From the NCBI GenBank assembly GCA_016165875.1, contig JABBOT010000080.1:49248032-49312031 (forward strand): 64,000 nt of DNA, written 5' to 3'. A model generated the notes under the pieces. That model saw only the letters and a list, made by a program, of their open reading frames with translations. It was not told the DNA's origin and searched no databases. Both the position numbers and the translations under genes were made by a program. Shown piece after piece: positions 40,401-52,400 of the stretch. Source of the DNA: Acanthopleura granulata (taxonomy: Eukaryota; Mollusca; Polyplacophora; Chitonida; Chitonidae). Numbering within the stretch: position 1 is the first letter of the stretch; each line of letters begins with the position of its first letter.

Positions 40401-43400
40401 TGAACAGTTTCCTACCAAGTTTTATGAATGGCTCGTATTGTACATAATATCTTGGAATTGGAATTTGTATTTATTCATTACATTGTACGTGCGCTTAAGG
40501 GCGAGGGATTTTAAGTGCATTACATGTTTTTTTTTCCTGCATTTGTCATCTCATAGTGAGGCCAATTTGGCACCTCTGTTCAAACACATTCTTCGTCATT
40601 ATCTCATTTTTATAGGGTTACTTGAAAGGCAGTGGCAGAAGGTGACACCTCTGTTCCTGCATACATGCTAACTGATTCAGATCAAGTTAAAGTTACCAAA
40701 CATTACCTTCTATCTCCAGGGTTCCCTACTCATATTGACTACCTGCCAGGCAGTGGCAGAAAGAAGCTGGCGTCAAACGCAGCTCTGAAGGTGTGTGGGA
40801 AAACATGTAACATCACCAGGGTGGCAGTGAGGATTGTCCTGGAGACGAAACACATCGGCAAGGGTTGTGACAGGGACACCTACTCCATCAAGTCTCAGCG
40901 ACACCTGTGTAGTAAGTATAGCCTGCTGCCTACCTGCTGTAACCATGGCAGCCTGGCTATCTTTGTGTGTAGGACCTGTCAGAATATTGTCAGCGTTCAC
41001 CCATGGCTGTCTGGCTGTCAGGTAGCCCAGGTGTGATTGTGTTTGGTGGTGGGATTGGTTTTCATAAACATGTATGCAGCAATAAGGGGCTTGCGGAAGC
41101 TGAGTGTTCTTCATTTGAATCTTAGTAGGAGGAAAAATAAGGAAAATCATGAGTGGAATTCAAGCTGGGTCATAAGTATGATGTTCAAAGGTTACTCATA
41201 CAATGTTTCCTGTATGACTGCTGATAGGTTACCATTTCTCATTTGAAGATTGGGTTGATGGGGTCTTACCCATGGCAAGCTCGGTCTCGTACATCTAGTT
41301 AACCCATAGGTGGAATTTATTAGTGAGAAGAGTAGGTAGTGCCAGCTAGAATTGTTCGGGGTGGTCATGTTATGCCAGCCAGTAATGAATAGCAGAAGTT
41401 CTAGATTTTTCCACTTCAAAGGAAACAGAGTTGTACCAGGTATATTTCTACTGTGTTGTAAATGATAATGTAAATAATGTTGTATTCGTAGAATTCTTGA
41501 ACGTAGAGCTGCCATGAAGTGGAAAGACATTTTCAGAAAAACCTAGGAACACAAAGCTTATTACTTGTAGGCATGAATATTTAAGGTGAATATTTCATTT
41601 AAGCAAAGTATGCATCTGCAATAATTGATGTGTAGATCCTAGATGACATACACCTGTGCAGCTTGCCCCAGGAATATGTACCTGGCCACTTTCTTAGTGT
41701 TAGTACACATATGTTCGAGCAAATTGTATAATGGCACAATGTAGCAGTTTGTGAGTGACTCACCAGATTACCATCATAATGATATGGTTCGTCTTGTTTT
41801 CCTCACAGGTGCTAGTGAGGGTAGCGTGGACCTCCTTCCCTCTCCATCTGACGCCACCTCCTGGACCAAGGACCTTCCTACAGATGATGGCCACATGAGT
41901 GACCGCATTTTTGGCTTTGATGGCAAGATAAACGCTGTGGAAGTGCCCATGGGACAGTTCAACCACCATCTGAAGGACCACTTCACCATGGCGACATGGA
42001 TGAAGCATGAGCGGGCTGATTATGATAATCATTCCCATCATCACCCCGCCAAGGAGCATATCCTCTGTATGTCTGACGCTAGAGGTGAGTTCACATTACC
42101 TGTATGACACTAAAGGTGAGCTCACTTTACCTGTATGTCTGACGCTAAAGGTCAGTTGCTACAATTTTCACAAGTGCTCGGCATTTTACCGAGAGGCTTC
42201 GGTGGTGGCTGGTGCAGATTTGACCTAGATTTACGGGTCAGACAGCTTCGTTTTCATTTTTATCACGAAGTGGACAGAGAACTCAGATTCAGTTACTGAC
42301 AACTATTTGTGCTGGTGGCTGTTTATGCGACTGTAATTATTAATGGATATGACGTTTTTGTGGCCAGAAATGTGCATTTTTTGACTCAGAGTATGAAGGC
42401 TGTCAGTACACGGAAGAGATCGGAGATGTTTATGGGAAGTTTGCCTATAATATTATATAGTCAGTGGGACATTTGTTTTATGAGATAACAGTGAAGGTAA
42501 TCGTGGTTTTGTCACTGAGGACCTCTTATTTTAACCGTGCAACTGACCACCTAAAATGAGGTAAGGGTGTTGTGTTTGCTGCAAAATAAAAGAAGCTGCT
42601 TGAAGGACAAAATCCTGTGCTGAGAAACAAAAAGAAAAAAAAACTGTTGTCTGCTCGTTTCCCGACAAACTGAAACTGGAATATTGTTCATTTCTAGGCC
42701 TGCGGAGCTGGTGGAGTAGTAAATTATGGCATGCGTAACTTAGAAGGGAGCAATATTTCACCCACGGCTTTCTCTTGAAAGTTGCTTTCCGCAGTTTATC
42801 AGTTTCAACAACGTTGTCTCTGGTCATGAAAAAAAAAGTGCATATAGGTTGCAGTGACAGTGCGCGTAGGATTTTGCTTGTCCCATGCTCTCTGCCCATC
42901 AAGTTTTTCCAAAAGCGTTATTGCCCTAGGGTAATATGAAAAATCTGTTATGGACTGACATGATTGAAAACTATGTCAGTTATGTGATAAACCTGTTTAC
43001 TCCACAGCCATGAGCCGGCATCACTACTCATGGTTTGTCCATGGTGACAAGCTAGTGCTGCTGAAGAGACGTGAGGCCAGTGAGGCAGAAAACCTGGAGG
43101 ACTTCAAGCCGGCCGAGTGGCGATGGCACATTCCCCAGCTTAATGACAACCAGTGGCATCACTATGCCATCAGCATGGGCAAGGACTCTGCCAAGAACAA
43201 AGATGAGGTGGGTCCTGTAGTGGGGTAGCAGCATTCACTTTGTTTGCCATAGAGCCCTTACTACATATAAGCAAATGAACTCCTCAGTCTACTGTGTATT
43301 AAAATGAGCCACTCTAGCTCACTGGAAAACGAGCTCCCTGCAGTACTTTTCCATGTCGTCACCGAGCCTTTGTAAGACAACACTTGTGTTAGAGAAATAG

Positions 43401-46400
43401 TTGCATCTGCTGAAATTTGTCTAAGTGGTTTTGAAATCCCCCCTGTTATCCTTGATATCTTACAGTGATTTGTACTTGACATTCTGTTTATTGCTTTTGC
43501 AGGCAAGTTTGTACATTGACGGTAAGATGCTGATTCCTGATGCCAACAACCCTGTGATTGTGGAGGACTGGGCACTGCACCCTACACACAAGGTCAACTC
43601 CACCCGCCTCATGGTTGGGGCTTGCTGGCAAGGTGAGTGGGACAGTCAGCAGATGGTGACAGGGTGCGTGACCTGGAGTGTCACAGTACAGTCATGCTGC
43701 ACGTTTGCACTTTTGGAAGTTTTGGGCTATCGTGAAGATGTTCCTTGGACCTGACCTAAACGACCCTTTCCAAAAGGGCCATAATAATAATAAAAATGTG
43801 TCTTGTAAGTATCTTCCCTGTGTTTGATTGGTGGTAATTTTGTGTTGACCACCGGACCCTTATTCAGTTTTGATGTTCAGGATCCACTGACTGTAATTGA
43901 GTTTTCTTGTTCAGGATCCGTGGACTGTAATTGAGTTGTGCAGGATGCGCTGACTGTAATTGTGTTTTGTTTTTGAGTATCTGCTGACTGTAATTGAGCT
44001 TTGTTGTTTGTTCAGGAGCAGATCAGAAGTTGGACATGTTTTTCCGGGGCTACCTTGCAGGGCTGTACATCCTGAATGGGAAGACGGAAAGTTACCGTGT
44101 TATCAAATGTCTGACCAACTGTAAGGAGACATTGGAATTCCATTCTCTCCAAAAGATGGACTCAGGAATGGTGAGTGCTCTTTGGCAGCTCGGTTTATAG
44201 GATGTTGAATATTTAGTTGTCCATGGTAAAAGCTGAAAGCTTTCGCTGAAAAAAAGGCAGTGGTTGAATGAGTTTAGAATAAATTTCCTGATGAGCCGAA
44301 AAACATTTGCAAGTCAAACAAGGAATCCTGTGTGTTACTGTTTTGAATTTATAAGTGAGTGAGTGTAAAGGCGCGGAGAGACCACATTGTCTTTTGTTCT
44401 GACTCACTGATTAGGAGGTCGTCTATATTTTAACAGTGTAATTAGTATTCTGTGTGTCGTCAAGAAAAAATATGACATGTAAACTTTGATTAGATAAAAC
44501 TATTTGCCAAGGTTACTGTCCTAGTCGTTATATCTCCTTCCAGAGACTGATATTTCCCCAGAATTCTCTCCCCCTACTAATTCTCTGAATATTCCTGTGT
44601 ATACTGATTATGTCTGTATTGGTTGCGCAGACCGTGAGTTTTAACTCTGACATGACGGAGGTTAGCATCACCGCCCAGAGCCTGGCTGAAGCGGAAAAGA
44701 TCGTCCGAGAAGTGAGCTATGTGAATGCCCGCAGCTATCCTACCCCCGGGCGAAGGGCCCTCAGGGTGGAGACTGGGGTTGTGTAAGTTGGATAAACACC
44801 TGTGCACTTTTAATCCTAGGTTAAGACATTCACTGATTACAATTAATGTGAGGTTATTCTTACCTGTAGCTTGGGATAAAGATGTAATCTTCCTGGATTA
44901 AATAACCCTTTGCTTCTATATTAATTGACAGTGTTTGCTCTCCACTATTGATTACCAAGTTTTTTTTCTTTAGTGCTTCATTCAAGGAAAATAGTAGAGA
45001 ACTGTATTCAGATAATGGATGTCTTTTCTGAGATTACTTGTTGTGTGTTAAGGTTTCTGTATTGGAATGTTTCCCTTGTAGGTGTGCCCCTAAGGGTGAA
45101 GAGCTGACAGCTGCCCCGTCAATTGCTGATGTGAACTCGTACATCATGGTACTTTCATCTGAGGATCCAGTCATCTCTCTGTCGGCCTCTGTAAACAGAG
45201 CCTGGTCAGTGGAGGACCTGGCTAAAGGCCAGAAAATCTTCTCCACGCTGGAACTGAAGGCCACTTTGGAACCAGAAGAAGAGTTGGAGAGCAAGCTGGA
45301 GGAGTATGAAACCAAGAAGTTCAATGCAAATATTGCTCGTAAGTATTAAAGTTTCCAGAAGTCTTCACCAAGGAATGTAAAAGACACAGGTGGTGGTTGG
45401 GACATCATTACATCAAAGGAGCCAGAGTGTGATGCAGTGAACATCAGTTATTTCAAAATGGTGTTGAGAAGGGTGAATCAACAACTTTTCGATCTTCAAA
45501 ATCTAATTGATATTTGTTGTTTGTTTGAAAGCGTTGTCTTGACAACATGTAAAAGTTTTAAAGTGTTGATTTTTTCATTCTCGTGGAATAACGTCTTATA
45601 AAAATTCTTTCTCAAGTACTCCATGATTGTGCTTCAACAACTTGTGGTTTGATTATGACTAGCCATTATGTACATTGTAGTTGTAAGCACCTTGTAGCAG
45701 CACCAAGCAGATGTTGAAATGTTATCTCCAGAATCCACAAATTACAAGTCTGAGGATCCATTCCTGCTGGACAAATGTACGATCCGCGCAGATCCCCCGA
45801 TGAACCTGAAGGTGGAGCGGCTGACCTTCCCTCACAACCTGATGGACATGCTGAGTATGACAGAACAGCAGAAGATGGACAGCACAGAGACCAACGAGGG
45901 CGTGGTCATCACAGGTAAGCGGGGAGGGGCATCTGTCACAAGAGCTTAAAATGCTCAGGTGTTCATTGAAGTCATTTTTCCACCCAACAACCACTACTCT
46001 GTGGAGGAGTTTTTCTTTCGATCGAAATTGAATATTTGCTTGTTTCGACTGGCCTTTTAAGGTGCCGAAATTAAATATTTTTGTACTTAACCTTTTCTCA
46101 GTAACTGAAGTAATATGAACGCCAACTGGTCTTCGTACTGTACGATATTACTAGTTGATAACAGGCACAAAAACACAACATACAAAAACAGTTGAGACAG
46201 AGTACAAGTAATTAAGAAACCATGAAAAAAGTAATGGACCTAGATGAATGTTCTCTTAACTGCCTAAATTTTCTTGAAGTATTATGCTTACTTCTGAAAA
46301 TGAACATTCCAGTTCATATCACCAGTTCAAAACTTTGACTTTTCTGATAATAGTTAATGTGAAGGAGTCGGTTAGCATGCTAACGCAGCGCAATGACCGA

Positions 46401-49400
46401 AGCCTCCCACCAATGCGGTCGCTGTGGGTTCAAGCCCAGCTTATGCTGGCTTCCTCTCCGGCTGTACCAGGGAAGGTCTGCCAGCAACCTGCAAATGGTC
46501 ATGGGTTTCCCCCAGGCTCTGTCTGGTCTCCTCCCATCATAATGCTGGCCGCCGTCGTATTAGTGAAATATTCTTGAGTACTTGGTGAAACACCAATCAA
46601 ATAAATAAATACATTAATGTGAAGGAACTTGAAACCTTTATTGACGAGTTACAGGTCAGATAAAATTTATCGTGAAAATCAATGCTGGTAAATCGGAAAA
46701 TACACTGACTCTCTAACCCAGATGGTCGAATTTTGTTTTTATGATTGCTGGTCCCAGGTTTCTGTATCTGAAAATACAGAGGACTACAGGTTTAGAGAAA
46801 TTTAGGGAAGTGCACATCTAGAGTATTGTGTTGTCACTTGTTCCACAACCATTACTGCAGTATCTCAGTAGCTGCAAGTCGTGTGTGGCAGATAATCTTA
46901 TTGCCATGAACAAAAGAAAACTTGCATATAAAACAAATGGTGGTTGCGAAGAATGTTGCGTATTCGCACATGTAAGTGGTGCATTCACGTAAGTGGCTCA
47001 CCCATAGCTAATGAGACAAATTCCAGAAAAATCCTTGTACCCGTGACATTTTTGCCCAGAAATTTTAAGGATTTAACTCTATTCCCAGTTGGTTGTGGCC
47101 AGAAATCCACTGTGAACGACAACAGAGGTTTAAAAGCCACATGCAGAGGGCAAACTAGGAAATAAGCCAGCTTCAGTGTGAATAGCTTCCTATGATAATT
47201 TATCTGGTTGCCTGGCCTTTGATTGCACCTTGACTTGTGTTTTGATTTTGTTTTGCCAAATGAGGGCCTTTTATGGTTATAAAAGCTGACTTGGCCTTCC
47301 TAGACTTGTTTATGTTATTGTTTCACCTGCGGTCGCTAATGGCAGCAGGACTGACTGAACTTCCATAAATTATAACTCAGCGGTCTGGAGGCCCAGTCCA
47401 CTGTAAACTATGAGTGTAGGCTGTTTGCATTGAAAGTTGCTGAAGCTAGCAATGCCACCTGGCGTCAGGGGAAGGAACCAGCCAGACTGCGTATGCCCGC
47501 AGGCAGTCTCGCCAGGAAAGTAAAAAACAGAACTAATGGGAACCATAGAAGTATGTCAAGTTTATTCACGAGGATTGGTAGAGACCAAAAAAGCTTATTA
47601 TTTGTCATGTTTGATGTTACATGTCCCTCAGATGCCCAAAAAAGAAAAAAAAAAATAAATCCTCGAATGTAAATCAATGCACTTGGTCATGGAGATTTCC
47701 GTACAAGGGAGATAACTCGTAACACACTCCGGGAGTTTGGAGATGTTAAACTTGAATATATGTAAAAGTTTGAATATTGCTTTACAAAAACAACATAAAT
47801 TGAATATGTACAAACAGGTGTTGCTTTTTTATTCAATTGACTTTGATTGAATAGAAATCTATAAACCCCAGATGCTTCAGTTTACAAGTCCATTATATGT
47901 TTTCATTTATTACACCTCATCCTGCTGGCTAGCTCTCTGGTCGTGTGTGGGAACGTCTGCCAGCAGTCTGCGAATGGTCGTGGGCGTGGTCCCAGGAGTC
48001 TTCCCAGTTTCCTTCCACCATAATGTTTGCCTCTTTTGTATAAGTGAAATATTCTTGAGTACTGCATTAAACACCAATAATATAAAAAATTCTACACAAT
48101 TCTGAGTATGTTGTGAAGTACATGATTTTCTGTGGTTGAATATCTAACCCATGAATGAACTATTTACTGTCATGATATTATCTCTTCCTCCCTCTTTCCT
48201 AACTGATGTGACTGCATTTTTAGGCCTGAACAAGATTGAGCACTACGAGTTGGTCCTCAGAGAGATCCACTATTACCATGAGGATGCTGACAAACTGTCG
48301 ACCCGGCACTTCTACGTGAAGTGTTCCACACAGGATGATCGCTTCACCAGCAACGAACTCAAGATGACGGTAACTGCACATTCCCCTGCTTTATTATCTT
48401 GACCTGTATTTGCTAGAAGAAAAAAAAAAAACGTAGGGCATGTGACCATCAAGGCCTGATGTGACCTAATCAGCACCACATGTTGTGGATCGAGGAACAG
48501 AACTGTACTTCCTGGCAGCATTCATGGACAATGCTCACATTTAAATATTTGACCAGTTTGAGGTATGAGGAGGTTAATGTGACTCTTAAAAAAGAATGAT
48601 TTTCAGGACATTTTTGAGACATCTCCCAAAAGAACTTTTTTAGACATTTGTAAGATTCATATCTGCAGAGTTGATCGATATGTGAAACGAGTGTAAGTAT
48701 GTTGTTACCTCCACACAAGTTTGTTTTCAGTGAGGTTATAGAGTTACTGAATTGCCGTGTTGAGTACACCAGTCCTGTACACAGCTGTTGTGAGGCCAAC
48801 ATAGGTAACATCACAGCACACATACATTTAAAACTCGGAAAGGTAAAAAGTGTCACAGTTGACACTGTCTTTGGAAAATTGCCAGCTTGGGTCTTTATAT
48901 GATACACTAAGATAGGAAGTTGTTTATTTTAGCCTGCGTTTGAAATTTGGCCCAAATGTGTAGAACGTCAAGTCTGTCTGGATATCAGTAGAGGTCACTA
49001 AGCTTGTGAAGGCTTGTTTAAGACTTGGCCAGCTTGGCAACACTGGACTTCCACCAGCTTGTGTAGAGGTTAGACTGTGCTGTGGTGAATGCTTTATAGT
49101 GTTTAGGTAGCATTATCTCTTCATCTACTCTAACCAGTGTGTCAGCATGATGGTCCCAGACGGTAGGCAGTACATACACAATAACAGCTTGACCTTTATC
49201 CCCTGCAGTCAGCAGCAGATTTATCAAAGCTGGGACTGTTTGTAGTCCTTAGTGATCAGCTGAGAGTTATCTGTCTAAACACACACACACACACATAGAT
49301 ATGTATAAAGCTGACAGTTATAAATCCATGTCATACATGTACCATCTCAGTGATAGAGAGAACCCCTGTGTACTGCATTGGGGCTCAGAATTTTGGGGCC

Positions 49401-52400
49401 TGCTTACTTGCTCACTCCATACACTGCAGAACTCGGATATTAACTAAGTGTCACACACAGTACTGGCTTCCAAATTATTCAGAAAAGGAGCTGTGGTTTT
49501 CATTAAGTTGTATTTTCAAAGAAGAGGACAGATTTTGTGGTAGTGGTGGTGAAGATTGACTCTGCAGCCTAAACTTGGGACACCTGTTGTACTCCCCTAG
49601 AAGTTTGACCTTACCTGTGAATTTCAGTTTAGGCGACATCCTGTTGGTCGTTGACTACCGTCGACATGTCAGCTGCTGTAGTAGTTGTGAGGTTCTACTT
49701 GTGTCTGGCTGTCTTGTATGGTGAGTGTACAATGTCTGCCTCCCTTCCTCAGATCTCGGCCATCCATGAGGAGAAGATCGCCGCTGTGCATGTTGCTCAT
49801 GCCATGAAGGAGGAGTCCGTGGAGGTTGCCCGGGCCAGCGTCGCCCACAACCCGATCCACGCCCTTACAGCCACGGCCGCACCCAGTGAGTAGCTGTTAG
49901 GGGTATGGCAGAGTATATGTGGGATCCAACACAAAATGTGTGCTGGGATTTAAAAGTAGTGAATGTTTCTGTGTGTCATTAATTTGTGAGTACCTTCCCA
50001 AAGGCCGGTGGTTTTGGCTAGGTAATCTGGCTTTCTCCGCCCATAAAACTGACAGTCATATCATAAGTGAAAGGTTCTTAAATATGGCATTGACCAACAA
50101 TCAGATAAATCTTCGTGTCTTTAGTGAGGTATTGGTCACTTGTAATGACGTACGTTTTCGTGTTCCATGCCAGGTAGTACTTTGGACACTTTCTGTATAC
50201 TCCTGTTGGTTAATGCAATGTGTCTGTTTAGTAACAACTGCTGACTATTGCCCTGTTGTTTGAGGACTGGATGACCAAGGTTTGAAGACATTTTGGCAGC
50301 ATTTCAGCCTTGATGCTAGTGGTATAATAATTCAGTATATTAGAAATAGCAGGCAATCAATTTTGGGGTGTGCTGTCACAGTTGGCGCACTCCTGAAACA
50401 AAATTTGGTGTGCTAATAACAAGGGTTGATATTTGCAAGAGTCCAGGTAAATATGGTGTGCAGCTCACACTACTGTTCTTCTCCAAGAAGTATGATAATT
50501 GCACACCTGCTCAGAAACAAAAATGAAGACCTGAAATACATGTAGGGTTAATAGAGCAGTGTAAGGTTTTCAAGAAAATCCTAATGTATAGAAGCTCAAG
50601 AGCGTCTGCTGTTATTTCAGGTATGGGCATGGTGGCCATCATAGTGGTATGCGTCGGCTTCCTGCTGTTCATGATTATCTTGGGTGTGATACGGATCCAC
50701 GCTGCACACAACCGCACACGCGTGGTGACCGTGGACGAGAGGCAGGAGGAGATGGAATGGGATAACACTGCCCTCAACATCACTGTCAATCCCCTGGAGC
50801 AAGAGGTTCTCCTCCCTCAACAGGTAAGCTCAGCCTCACACAGTATGCTTTGTACAGGGCTTTGAGAGAAGGCCAGGAAAGTACTAGAAATGAGGCAAGA
50901 CAGGTTAACCCAATGCCAAACAATCAAAATAGATCGGAATATTTGAGCTGGTAAAAAGTTCTTGTAAGTGTGCCAGCTGTGAGCATGTCTGGCATTCATT
51001 GTCATTCTTTAGACAGTATGTCTGCGTAGAGAAGGAACAGTGTATGAGAAGTAACAAATGGGAAGTTGTATCTTATGCACACATAAAGGGAGAGTGTTGG
51101 GTGTGTTTTTGCTTTAGGTATGCTCATAGAAAGTAAAGTGCAAAGATTTGACCTTAAAAAGTGGTTGAATTCTGTGTGAACCAGGTAATCTACACACCCC
51201 AATCTGCAGAAACTCCAATGTAAAGCTCATACCGTAATACAACAGGCTTAAATGGACGACAGAAAATTACCATAGTTTGATAAGTAACTATGTCTTGTTT
51301 TGTAGCTTTGAAAAGAACTTTTCAGAAAAGAAGTAAATTAAAAGCTGAATGGTTTGGCTGGGTTTATAGTCTGGAATTTGTCTGCTCATTGCTGCACACC
51401 GTGACATTACACAATGTTCAGGTGGGCTTATATTCTGGGATTTGTGTGCTCTTCACTGAACACCTTGACAAAACACAATGTTCAGGTGGGCTTATATTCT
51501 GGGACTTGTGTGCTCTTTACTGAACACCTTGACAAAACACAATGTTCAGGTGGGCTTATATTCTGGGACTTGTGTGCTCTTCACTGAACACCTTGACAGA
51601 ACACAATGTTCAGGTGAACTTATATTCTGGGACTTGTGTGCTCTTCACTGAACACCTTGACAAAACACAATGTTCAGGTGGGCTTATATTCTGGGACTTG
51701 TGTGCTCTTCACTGAACACCTTGACAAAACACAATGTTCAGGTGAACTTATATTCTGGGACTTGTGTGCTCTTCACTGAACACCTTGACAGAACACAGTG
51801 TTCAGGTGGGCTTATATTCTGGGACTTGTGTGCTCTTCACTGAACACCTTGACAAAACACAATGTTCAGGTGGGCTTATATTCTGGGACTTGTGTGCTCT
51901 TCACTGAACACCTTGACAGAACACAATGTTCAGGTGAACTTATATTCTGGGACTTGTGTGCTCTTCACTGAACACCTTGACAAAACACAATGTTCAGGTG
52001 GGCTTATATTCTGGGACTTGTGTGCTCTTCACTGAACACCTTGACAGAACACAATGTTCAGGTGAACTTATATTCTGGGACTTGTGTGCTCTTCACTGAA
52101 CACCTTGACAAAACACAATGTTCAGGTGAACTTATATTCTGGGACTTGTGTGCTCTTCACTGAACACCTTGACAAAACACAATGTTCAGGTGGGCTTATA
52201 TTCTGGGACTTGTGTGCTCTTCACTGAACACCTTGACAGAACACAGTGTTCAGGTGGGCTTATATTCTGGGACTTGTGTGCTCTTTACTGAACACCTTGA
52301 CAAAACACAGTGTTCAGGTGGGCTTATATTCTGGGACTTGTGTGCTCTTTACTGAACACCTTGACAAAACACAATGTTCAGGTGGGCTTATATTCTGGGA

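Larger units (their letters stand above)
45915..48223 (+). other. CLSTN: Calsyntenin intron 13
   Basis: 2.3 kb carrying two SINE copies (46367-46613 and about 47915-48088). The remainder is unique, without exons. Confidence 0.85.

Noticed and set aside
40773..41150. 125-aa minus-strand frame
   Set aside because: Lies opposite calsyntenin exon 6 and intron 6; no domain or splice signal.
42531..42902. 123-aa minus-strand frame in intron 7
   Set aside because: No recognisable domain, and composition matches the surrounding intron.
48470..48907. 145-aa minus-strand frame in intron 14
   Set aside because: No homology or motif, and it is not supported by splice or start context.
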